DNA from: Planctomycetota bacterium
GTDB lineage: Bacteria > Planctomycetota > Planctomycetia > Pirellulales > UBA1268
Length of the DNA stretch: 10,143 nucleotides
Direction: 5' to 3'
Assembly: GCA_003669255.1 (NCBI GenBank)
Contig: QWPO01000192.1
Coordinates: 1-10,143 of the forward strand
Shown here: in pieces, positions 1 to 6,600 of the stretch
How positions within the stretch are numbered: the stretch's first letter is position 1
Layout: each line of letters begins with the position of its first letter
Translations under genes and position numbers: made by a program
Notes under the pieces: model-generated
Seen by the model: the letters and a program-made list of their open reading frames with translations, nothing else
Told to the model about the DNA's origin: nothing
The model's database searches: none

Positions 1-3000
1 CCGAGATCGCGAACGATCACAAACACCGTCTCGCCGTCGACCACCTGCTCGTCGAGCCGCCGCTTCACCTCGGCTGCCAGCCGCTCCACGGCCTCGCCGA
101 CACCGAACCGGCCGACCACCTCCACCTCATGGGGCAGGTGGGCCGCGGCCCGCGAGATCAGGATGTCGGGCTTCTCCTCGGCGATGGCCGGCTCGAGAAG
201 AACGAACCGCCCCGGCTTCCCCAGGGCGCCGCCCGGGTGCGGATCAAATCCGGCGGCGAGGCTGACCATCGACATGGCGAGGATCGCCGCCCCGAGATCG
301 TCTCGCTGGCCGACGATGAGCATGTTGGCGCCCCCCTGGCGGCGGAAGATCGCGGCGGTGGGATCCTTGATCGCGATCGCATCGCCCATCCAGGCGAGCG
401 GCGCCACGAGATCCGCGCCGTGGACGGAACCAGACCCGAGGAGTTCGGTGAGCAGCGGGTTGAGAGCTGGGTCGGCCGCCTGGTTGCCGTCGAAGACGAT
501 CCGGTCGAGGTGTGGAATGTCGGTTCGCCGGTCGGCGAGCTTGCGGAGCGCGCCGAGAAACTGCTCCCGCTGCTCGTCGGTGAGAAACACGACCTGGAAC
601 GGGTTGTTACCCTCGACCATGCCGTTGGCGTCGTTATAGATCGCCTCACCGGGGCGGGTGAGCAACCGTGCCGCCGTGTTGTCCTCGGAGAGGATCAGGC
701 TCGAGTCGGCCTCGTTGCACTGCAGAGCGATGCGGATCGCCATCTGCCCCATCGTGGCGCGGGGGAGACTGTAGGAACCACCGAGCGTCTGCGAGCCGAG
801 CAAGACGTGGATGCCGAAGGCACGGCCCTGACGCACAAGACGGTCGAGGATCAGCGAGGCGTCTTGGGCGATTTTGTCGTCCTCGACGAAGATTTCCTGA
901 AACTCGTCGATGATCAGCAGGATCCGCGGCATCGGGTCGGGATGGCCTGTCTGGCGAAATCCGCCGACGTTCTGCACGGAGAGTTCACGGAACAGGTCGC
1001 CACGCCGCTTGAGCTCGCGATCGAGCTGCTCCATTACGGAGAGGCCGAACTCGCGTTCGCTCTCGATGGCGATCACGCGGGCATGCGGCAAGGCGTAGTG
1101 ATCGTAGAGTTTGAACTCCACGCCCTTCTTGAAGTCGATGAGGTAGAACTGAATCTCGTTGGGGCTGTACTGCAGCGCGAGGCTCGTGATCATCGCGTGC
1201 ATGAGCGTGGATTTGCCCGAGCCCGTCTTGCCCGCGATCAGGCAGTGCTGGCTCGTGCCCTTGCCCAGCTTCAGGAACTGCAGTTTCTTAGCGCCGGCAG
1301 GGCCGAGCGGGGCCAGGACCTCCTCTGCGGTGCTGCCCTTCCACCACTGGTCTTCCGCCGGAGCCACGCGGTCGAACGGCACGATCACCCGCTTTGCCGA
1401 CTTGGCCGCCTTGCCGACCCGCTGAATGATCCGCGTGAACACCTCGTCCGACGGCGCCTGCTCCACCGTGAGCGGCCATTTCGACCACTCGGGATCCTTC
1501 CAGGTGTAGGTGCCGTCCTTGAGGGTCAGCACGGTGCAGTGCTGCTCGACGTCCGCCAGCGAGAAGCCCGACGGCATCTGCTGCGAGGGATCGATGGAGA
1601 GGATCACGTAGACGCCGCACCGCGCCCCCGAAGATGCGATGCTCGCCAGCCGACGCGCGCTCGTCTCGTTGAAGTTGGCCGGGAAGTTGGCGACGGCGAC
1701 GAAGCGATACGGTTCCGGAACCTCCGCGTCGGCGTTGTACGCACCGATCGACTCGTATTCGTTGCGGAGGTACTTCTGGATCACAACTTCCATCTGCTCG
1801 GTGATGTCGGCCAGCTTTTGCTCGATCAGCTGCGGTTCCGTCCAGATGCGGCTGGTGACGAGGAGTTCGTCGTAGTCGGCGAGATGCATGAAACCGGCAA
1901 ACTGTTTGCCGAGGCCGAGCGGATCGACGATGGTGAATCTGGTCTGACCGGCAGGAAGACCCGTGGCGATGCGCAGCATCATCGCCTGCATCATCGCCGA
2001 TGCCGTTTCCTTCTCCTCGGCCGACGTTTTGATCAGGAGGGATGAGGCGACCGGCCACGCGACGGTGGCGGGCTGTTTCCACGAAATCGGCCCGAAGCTG
2101 TTGAGCGCATCGACGGCGGACACGCCCCCCGGCACTCGCTCCAGAGAGAGCGACAGGTGGCCGAACCGGATGCCGGGCGGCGGATCGACCGGAAGCGCCA
2201 CCCCATCGTCGGCGAGGTCGTTCCAATCGCGAAACGCCGCCGCGTCGATCCGCGCGGCCTCGTTGCACACCGCTGCGGTCGACTCTCGGGCCCCGCGCCA
2301 GGCCTCCGTCATCGCCTGCCAGTCGGTGTCGCGCTGCCGGGTGGCGGCTGCGAGCTGCTCATCGCGCGTTCGCTCGATGCGTTGGATGTGGCTTTCGAGC
2401 GACTGCTGGAGCGCCGTCACCTGCGGTGGATACTTCTGCTCTGCGTCGGCGAGTTCGCTGGCCACCTTGGCCGCCACCTTCACGGCGACGTCATCGCACT
2501 TCTTCGCCAGATCCCGCAGGGAGGCATCCCGCTGGGCGGTGGCCTCCTCGAGTTTGCGGGCGAGCTGAGCCTTGCGCGCGGTGTCTTCCTCGCGAAGCTT
2601 CGCCTCCAGACGGGTCTTGAGATCCGCGCATTTCGTGGTGATCCACGTTCGCGCCTCCTGCTCAAGCGACTTCGCCTGGCTCACTGCGGCGAGCAACTCC
2701 TGCTGTCGCGTTGCGAGGCCCGTGCGGATGGCGGCCTTGTTGCCGCTGAACAGTCCGCCAAGGCCTCCGGCGAGGGCCTGCTTGGCTGCGGAGTCGTTGA
2801 GGATCTCCCCGGCGAGCGTCGCCACGGCGGTGGCGGCCCCGGTGATGCGTTCAACGGGTGATCCCTGCGCCGCGCTGGCCGGCGATGCCGGTTCGGTGGG
2901 CGTTTTCACCCCCCAGGCGGCGAGCTGCTTCGCAACCGCGGCTGCGTCCTTGTCGAGCTGGGCCAGGGCCGCCGAGACCTTCTGGTCGTACGCCTTGGCA

Positions 3001-3449
3001 GCCTGCTGCGGCTCCAAGGACTTGGACTTGCTGACCTCCTTGAAGCGAACCTGCTCGAAGAGCTCCTCTTCCTTGAGTTCCGCGACCGTCTCCTCGTACT
3101 TCCTCGTCAGTTCCCGACTCTTCGCCTTGCGATGCTCGTCGATCTTCGCCTGCTCGCCGGCCCGCCACTGCTCGACCTTCCGCTTGTGCTCCTCGTGCTT
3201 CTGGCGGGCAGCCGCGATCTCGGCGGCGTGCTTCTGCTGGGTGTCAGCCAGTTCGCGCTCGGCAGTCTGTCGGGTCGCACTCGTTGCCGAGTCGTAGGCG
3301 TCGGTGATCGCCGCCTCCAACTTGGAGCGGCTGCCGGCCTCCCGGCGCAGGATCAGCATCTGCTCCCGGAGCACGTCGGGATGGTATGCCGAGCGGGCGG
3401 GCTCGGTCGCGGGACTTGTGTCGGCAGACGGCGATTCGGCTTCGTTCAT
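1..3449 (-). CDS. FtsK/SpoIIIE (EccC-like) ATPase with coiled-coil N-terminus, C-terminus cut by window edge
   Basis: The open frame starts at ATG 3449 and reads without a stop to base 1, giving about 1,149 residues; the C-terminus lies outside the window. Residues ~25-180 and ~240-390 are charged, heptad-like coiled coil, separated by an Ala/Pro/Gly-rich linker. No stretch is long and hydrophobic enough for a membrane helix. From ~430 there are three FtsK-like P-loop folds. D1 (~430-690) lacks both motifs: SSLLIKTSAEEKE (~469-481) replaces Walker A and VAVANFP (~583-589) replaces Walker B. D2 (~700-960) is intact, with Walker A GKTGSGKS at 740-747 and Walker B LLIIDEF with D848/E849. D3 (from ~1000) has a degenerate loop IVGQRDDLG starting ~1045. 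Multi-domain FtsK ATPases of the EccC/EssC type energise WXG100 export in type VII systems. The gene follows two WXG100-like genes, with 57 bp to the nearest. A DNA-translocase role is the alternative. The Shine-Dalgarno is weak (GGGTGAGC before ATG). Confidence 0.92.
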   Translation of the reverse strand, partial: MNEAESPSADTSPATEPARSAYHPDVLREQMLILRREAGSRSKLEAAITDAYDSATSATRQTAERELADTQQKHAAEIAAARQKHEEHKRKVEQWRAGEQAKIDEHRKAKSRELTRKYEETVAELKEEELFEQVRFKEVSKSKSLEPQQAAKAYDQKVSAALAQLDKDAAAVAKQLAAWGVKTPTEPASPASAAQGSPVERITGAATAVATLAGEILNDSAAKQALAGGLGGLFSGNKAAIRTGLATRQQELLAAVSQAKSLEQEARTWITTKCADLKTRLEAKLREEDTARKAQLARKLEEATAQRDASLRDLAKKCDDVAVKVAAKVASELADAEQKYPPQVTALQQSLESHIQRIERTRDEQLAAATRQRDTDWQAMTEAWRGARESTAAVCNEAARIDAAAFRDWNDLADDGVALPVDPPPGIRFGHLSLSLERVPGGVSAVDALNSFGPISWKQPATVAWPVASSLLIKTSAEEKETASAMMQAMMLRIATGLPAGQTRFTIVDPLGLGKQFAGFMHLADYDELLVTSRIWTEPQLIEQKLADITEQMEVVIQKYLRNEYESIGAYNADAEVPEPYRFVAVANFPANFNETSARRLASIASSGARCGVYVILSIDPSQQMPSGFSLADVEQHCTVLTLKDGTYTWKDPEWSKWPLTVEQAPSDEVFTRIIQRVGKAAKSAKRVIVPFDRVAPAEDQWWKGSTAEEVLAPLGPAGAKKLQFLKLGKGTSQHCLIAGKTGSGKSTLMHAMITSLALQYSPNEIQFYLIDFKKGVEFKLYDHYALPHARVIAIESEREFGLSVMEQLDRELKRRGDLFRELSVQNVGGFRQTGHPDPMPRILLIIDEFQEIFVEDDKIAQDASLILDRLVRQGRAFGIHVLLGSQTLGGSYSLPRATMGQMAIRIALQCNEADSSLILSEDNTAARLLTRPGEAIYNDANGMVEGNNPFQVVFLTDEQREQFLGALRKLADRRTDIPHLDRIVFDGNQAADPALNPLLTELLGSGSVHGADLVAPLAWMGDAIAIKDPTAAIFRRQGGANMLIVGQRDDLGAAILAMSMVSLAAGFDPHPGGALGKPGRFVLLEPAIAEEKPDILISRAAAHLPHEVEVVGRFGVGEAVERLAAEVKRRLDEQVVDGETVFVIVRDL

Positions 3450-3506
3450 GCTCACCCGGGAGCCTCATGGTTGCGGAAGAATGGGGGGTGGGACGCTGGA
3501 CGGCGG

Positions 3507-3743
3507 CTACATGCCGTCGGTGTCGCTCACGTCGCGGATCGCGCGGTCAAGAACCTCCGCGAGCCGGCCGAGGGCGTCGAGCGTCTCCTTGACGCTCGGC
3601 GTGAGCGGGTCGATGTGGTCCTTGTGGAAGGCCTTGGCCCGGACGTCGTGCCAACCCTCGGTGGCAATGTCCCACTTGATATTCAACTGCTTGAGCGCGT
3701 TGGCGAGTTTCGATGCGCCGCTGGACAGGTCGCCCACTCTCAT
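3507..3743 (-). CDS. 78-aa WXG100-like small helical protein
   Basis: A 78-residue protein lies between the 204-aa gene and the ATPase. Its ATG at 3743 overlaps the upstream gene's TGA as ATGA, and a GGAGG lies 9 nt upstream, so the start is well supported and translation is probably coupled. The sequence is predicted to form two helices, ~7-25 and ~50-72. Between them is WHDVRAKAFHKDHIDPL, with W31-x-D33 and F39. The same W-x-D plus following F pattern occurs in the 90-aa protein of this operon. In WXG100 proteins the W-x-G (or W-x-D/E variant) marks the turn between the two helices of the hairpin. At 78 aa it is shorter than the usual ~100. It ends in DVSDTDGM and has no YxxxD/E export signal. 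I infer a WXG100-type partner or substrate of the ATPase; an adaptor role is equally possible. Confidence 0.82.
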   Translation of the reverse strand: MRVGDLSSGASKLANALKQLNIKWDIATEGWHDVRAKAFHKDHIDPLTPSVKETLDALGRLAEVLDRAIRDVSDTDGM

Positions 3744-4354
3744 GACGGCTGTCCTCCAGCGGCTGGTGGCTGCTGCACGATCGTCGGCTTCGCCGCCTGT
3801 GCCTCGTCGATCTGGCGGGTCACGCTCTGGCCGCCTGAGCCAGCCGCGGCGCCGGCGTCGCCAGTGGGCGAAGCGACCTGCCGGTAGGCGTCGAGGGCCT
3901 TGAGCATCTTCTCCAACACGGCCATCGACCGCGGACAGTCGACGTCGACCACCTCGCGAAACCGCACGAGCCGCACGCAGGTCTCGCGGAACTGCTGCTG
4001 AACCAAGGGTGTCCAGCGGCGGACCGCCTCGGCCTTCTGCTCGGCCCGGGCGAGCCGCTGCTTGGCCTTCTCCAGCGCCTTCTTCTCCTCGATGCACGAG
4101 GGCTGGTTGTTGCCGACCTTCTTGAACGCCTTGCAGTACTCCAGATCCTTGACCGCCTTGTTGACCAGCTCGGTCATCCGGCGAACCTCGGCCTTCCAGT
4201 AGCCGGCCTGATCGACACAGATCCAGTCGACGGCCCGTTGCCCCTGCATCTCGCACTCCGAGACGGCCTGGCCCGACTCGTGGGCGAACGACGCGAACGC
4301 CGCCTTCATGAAGGCGAGCGTATCGATCGATTTGACGTCTGCCTGCGTCGACAT
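3740..4354 (-). CDS. 204-aa helical six-cysteine protein of the FtsK/WXG100 operon, function unknown
   Basis: I do not recognise the family. Residues ~10-155 look almost entirely helical and partly coiled coil (a Lys/Glu/Ala-rich stretch at ~88-112). Residues ~161-204 form a Gly/Ala/Pro/Gln-rich, probably disordered tail. Six cysteines (C34, C46, C74, C87, C126, C140) are unusual for a small helical protein, and aromatics cluster at W44, Y52 and W53. There is no signal peptide or membrane helix. Start ATG 4354 was chosen because the more upstream in-frame sequence is Arg/Pro-rich and overlaps the preceding gene; no clear Shine-Dalgarno precedes it. It lies 41 bp after the WXG100 gene and overlaps the 78-aa gene by four bases, which argues that it belongs to the same functional unit, perhaps as an effector, scaffold or chaperone. 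That role is inference from position only. Confidence 0.85.
   Translation of the reverse strand: MSTQADVKSIDTLAFMKAAFASFAHESGQAVSECEMQGQRAVDWICVDQAGYWKAEVRRMTELVNKAVKDLEYCKAFKKVGNNQPSCIEEKKALEKAKQRLARAEQKAEAVRRWTPLVQQQFRETCVRLVRFREVVDVDCPRSMAVLEKMLKALDAYRQVASPTGDAGAAAGSGGQSVTRQIDEAQAAKPTIVQQPPAAGGQPS
3753..3757 (-). promoter_or_regulatory. Ribosome binding site of the 78-aa WXG100-like gene
   Basis: GGAGG on the minus strand is nine bases before ATG 3743. It lies inside the 3' end of the 204-aa gene. It fixes the start of a gene otherwise short enough to be doubted, and shows that the overlapping gene has its own initiation signal in addition to stop-start coupling. Confidence 0.7.
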
Positions 4355-4395
4355 GCGGTTGCTCGTGCGGAAGCCGGGGCGGGGAGGACGGGTCG

Positions 4396-4668
4396 TCAGC
4401 GCTGCTGGAGGTATTCCTCGACCCGCTCGGCTTTGCGGATCAGGTAGGGCACGTACTCGCTCGTCGACTCGGCAAACCGCTTGAACGTGCTCAGCTGTGC
4501 CTCGAACTCCTCGGCAAACTTCTGCTGCTCTTGGTCGCGCCATGTGGAACTGAGGCCGGCCAGCTGCCGCTGCACCATCTGCATCTGGGCGACGACCTCG
4601 TCGCTGAACTTTCGGAGTGCTCCGGCGAACCTGCGGAGTTCGGCCGGATCGACGATTGCCTGTCCCAT
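4396..4668 (-). CDS. WXG100-family-like protein (90 aa), first gene of the operon
   Basis: The 90-residue protein has the size and helix-turn-helix shape of WXG100 (ESAT-6/CFP-10-type) proteins. Helix 1 spans ~8-39, a turn STWRDQ carries W43-x-D45, and helix 2 spans ~46-88 with F51. In the family, this central W-x-G (D in many distant members) is the hallmark, and pairs form four-helix bundles exported by FtsK-type ATPases. It has no signal peptide, no cysteine, and no C-terminal YxxxD/E export motif; the nearest Tyr (Y86) is followed by LQQR. The ATG at 4668 is preceded eight bases upstream by AGGGGA. Being first in the operon, it is probably the most abundantly made product. The family call is strong on architecture; that it is exported here is inference. 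Confidence 0.88.
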   Translation of the reverse strand: MGQAIVDPAELRRFAGALRKFSDEVVAQMQMVQRQLAGLSSTWRDQEQQKFAEEFEAQLSTFKRFAESTSEYVPYLIRKAERVEEYLQQR

Positions 4669-4845
4669 GAGTGGTTTCCCCTACCTAAGGAACGCGGAGT
4701 CGAGTCTGGCTCCGCCTCTGACGTATCGTACCGCGAAACGGCTGTCGTTGGACACTCTCCCGTCCGCTGGCGATCGGCTGGGAATCCCACCGCGTGGAAC
4801 GTAGACTCCGCGGCAACTCTTTCCGCCCATGTCCGGAGGTTCGTC
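4669..4845. promoter_or_regulatory. Divergent intergenic region between the WXG100/FtsK operon and hemQ
   Basis: These 177 bp must hold the promoters for both the leftward operon and rightward hemQ, since both first genes start here. I see no convincing -35/-10 pair on either strand. The best minus-strand candidate is a TACGAT box at 4725-4730 without a good -35; on the plus strand TTGGAC at 4748-4753 lacks a matching -10. In the leader of the operon a 6-bp stem GCGGAG/CTCCGC (4694-4699 with 4710-4715) could form. Nothing here resembles a known riboswitch. Confidence 0.35.
4835..4839 (+). promoter_or_regulatory. Ribosome binding site deciding the GTG start of hemQ
   Basis: GGAGG is six bases before GTG 4846. 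The open frame extends further upstream to an ATG at 4531, but that would overlap the WXG100 gene on the other strand. The consensus-like Shine-Dalgarno makes the GTG the likely true start. Confidence 0.75.
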
Positions 4846-5715
4846 GTGACGCAGCCCGCCCGCCCCGGTCATTCCCCGCACGCCGCCGCCCACGCGGCGG
4901 TGGAAACCGCCATCACACCCTGCACGGGCTGGCACTGCAGCCATCTCTTTTACGCCTTCGACCGCCACCGGCTGGCGGCGCTCTCGGCGGCAGGCTTGGC
5001 GGAGGGGGCAGCCCGGTTTGCGGCGGCCCTCGACCCAGCCGGTCCGGAGGCGGCGACGCGACTCCAGACGTGGATCGTGCCGGGCCACAAGGCCGACTTC
5101 GGTGTGATGGTCCTCGACCCTGATCCGCTGAAGGTGGACGCCGTCCACCAGCGGCTGCTCGCCGGCCCACTCGGCGAGGCGCTCGTGCCGACCTACTCAT
5201 TTGTGGGTCTCACTGAAGTGAGCGAATACGTGCCCACGGTGGAGCAGTATGCCGAGCGGCTCGTGGCGGAGGGCGAGGTCGTCGACAGCCCTTCCTACAA
5301 GGCGAAGGTGCAGGGCTATGCCGCCCGCGAGCCGGCGATGCGCCAGGCCCGACTTGAGCCCGAACTTCCACCGTGGCCCAATGCCTGCTTCTACCCGATG
5401 AACAAGAAGCGGAAGGTCGGCGAGAACTGGTTCACACTGCCATCGGCCGAGCGGAGCCGGCTGATGGCCGAGCATGGCGCGTCGGGGATGAAGTTCGGCG
5501 GCCGGGTATCGCAGTTGATCACGGTGTCGGTCGGCCTCGATGACTGGGAGTGGGGGGTGACGCTCTGGGCCCGTCGGCCGGATTGGCTCAAAGAGATCGT
5601 CTACACGATGCGGTTCGACGAGGCGAGCGCGCGATACGCCGAGTTTGGTCCGTTTTACACGGGCTATGTCGCCACGGCCGCGCAGATCCTTGCCCACTGT
5701 CGCGTGACAACCTGA
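4846..5715 (+). CDS. hemQ: Coproheme decarboxylase HemQ (chlorite dismutase family)
   Basis: HemQ (ChdC) oxidatively decarboxylates coproheme III to heme b, using hydrogen peroxide, in the last step of the coproporphyrin-dependent heme pathway in the cytoplasm. The 289-aa product carries the family core in order: YSFVGLTEVSEY in the N-terminal half, then YPMNKKR with the catalytic-type tyrosine Y183, LMAEHG with the proximal heme-ligand histidine H210, and RVSQLIT with Q223. Chlorite dismutases have an arginine at the Q223 position, so this is a decarboxylase-type member. The conserved DDWEWGVTLWA and MRFDEASARYAEFG blocks follow. Length is somewhat above the ~250 of Firmicute HemQ because of an Ala/Pro/His-rich N-terminus. 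It stands alone here; no other heme genes are in the window. Its 3' end is 20 bp from the convergent YdjY gene. Confidence 0.95.
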   Translation: MTQPARPGHSPHAAAHAAVETAITPCTGWHCSHLFYAFDRHRLAALSAAGLAEGAARFAAALDPAGPEAATRLQTWIVPGHKADFGVMVLDPDPLKVDAVHQRLLAGPLGEALVPTYSFVGLTEVSEYVPTVEQYAERLVAEGEVVDSPSYKAKVQGYAAREPAMRQARLEPELPPWPNACFYPMNKKRKVGENWFTLPSAERSRLMAEHGASGMKFGGRVSQLITVSVGLDDWEWGVTLWARRPDWLKEIVYTMRFDEASARYAEFGPFYTGYVATAAQILAHCRVTT

Positions 5716-5727
5716 CGCGGAGCAGTG

Positions 5728-5742
5728 GCGGTCTCTTACCGC
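5728..5742. terminator. Possible small bidirectional hairpin between convergent genes
   Basis: GCGGT CTCTT ACCGC forms a 5-bp stem with a 5-base loop in the gap between hemQ and the convergent YdjY gene, extending across the YdjY stop codon (5736-5738). There is no T-tract on either side, so a Rho-independent terminator is not established. Confidence 0.25.
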
Positions 5743-6470
5743 TTCGCCGAGAGCACCAGTTCAACCTCGGTTCCCCGCGGGGGCACGCGGTCTTCGAAGA
5801 CCTCGAACATCAGCGCCTCGTTGGCCTGCGAACTCTCGAGTGGCAGGTCGAGCATGGCGGTGGGGAAGTTGGAGACGCAGATCATGTCGCCACCGTCGGC
5901 CTGGTAATACTCCTGTCCATCGGCAGGGTCTTTCCAAAAGACGCTTCCCGCGAACACCCAGTCGGCGTCGAGTTGAAGCTTGGTGGTCGTTGAGCGAATG
6001 AGTTCCTGCGCGCGGCGCTGCTGGAGCCGCCCAGTTTCGTTGGTCCAGCGTACGATCACTTCGACAGCCGGGCCCTGGGCGGCGGAGTATTCCGGGTCAA
6101 ACGAGACTGGGCGGCCGGGTTCGAGTCCGATCGCCAGCAGGGCAGCGTGCATGAGACGCGCCGACGCGGCGGTGGCCACGATCGCCTCGTGGTCCTTGGT
6201 GTGTCGCGGGCAGGCAAACACCTCGATCATGCCCCTGTCGAGAGCGATCGCACCACCGACGACCACCTCCTTGCGGATCGGATCAATCCAGATGTCTTCG
6301 GTGGTGGAGAGCCGCCTGAGATCCGGATGTCGGTCGGGCTCCGGCGTCGCGACCGGTGCGGAAGGCTCCTCGGCGCGGGTGGGCGTGGGCAGGATTGGGG
6401 TGGCCAGCGCCGCGGCCGCCACGAGCAGCGAAAAGGCTGCAGGGTGGCCACAATGGAAGAATCTCGACAT
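5736..6470 (-). CDS. Secreted YdjY-domain protein
   Basis: The 244-aa precursor begins with a Sec-type signal peptide: a short basic start, a hydrophobic core at ~11-27, and a likely cleavage after TRA (residue 33). The mature part is a YdjY-type domain. Its signature blocks are WIDPIRKEVVVGG (61-73), EVFACPRHTKDHEAIV (83-98), HAALLAIG (108-115), SFDPEY (123-128), YYQADGGDMICVSNFP (188-203) and LPLESSQANEAL (209-220). The family is common in planctomycetes, where it occurs as stand-alone exported proteins; its biochemical role is not established. ATG 6470 was chosen because it gives the signal peptide and has GAGGG six bases upstream. The frame is open further upstream, but that would overlap the divergent 590-aa gene. 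It lies 130 bp from that gene, whose start faces away. Confidence 0.9.
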   Translation of the reverse strand: MSRFFHCGHPAAFSLLVAAAALATPILPTPTRAEEPSAPVATPEPDRHPDLRRLSTTEDIWIDPIRKEVVVGGAIALDRGMIEVFACPRHTKDHEAIVATAASARLMHAALLAIGLEPGRPVSFDPEYSAAQGPAVEVIVRWTNETGRLQQRRAQELIRSTTTKLQLDADWVFAGSVFWKDPADGQEYYQADGGDMICVSNFPTAMLDLPLESSQANEALMFEVFEDRVPPRGTEVELVLSAKR

Positions 6471-6600
6471 GTGTCGCCCTCGGTGGCGGGCGGTGGCTAC
6501 CGCCTTGGCCCTCCGATACGATACCGCCGTTCCGATCCGGCCGCGATGAGCGGTCCGGCACCACCCGATCGCCGCTGTCCCACGTCCATCCAGGAAGCCC

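Noticed and set aside
129..2045. Very long plus-strand open frame (638 codons) rich in Arg, Glu, Asp, Val and Leu
   Set aside because: It lies antisense to the ATPase gene, whose frame carries exact Walker motifs. GC-rich codon usage on one strand commonly opens a frame opposite. No recognisable domain or ribosome binding site.
1288..2268. 326-codon minus-strand frame inside the ATPase region
   Set aside because: Out of frame with the ATPase reading, Arg/Gly-rich, no domain; a shadow of the real gene.
4694..4715. 6-bp hairpin in the leader of the WXG100 operon as a riboswitch or attenuator
   Set aside because: A single short stem with a 10-base loop is expected by chance at this GC content; no conserved riboswitch core seen.
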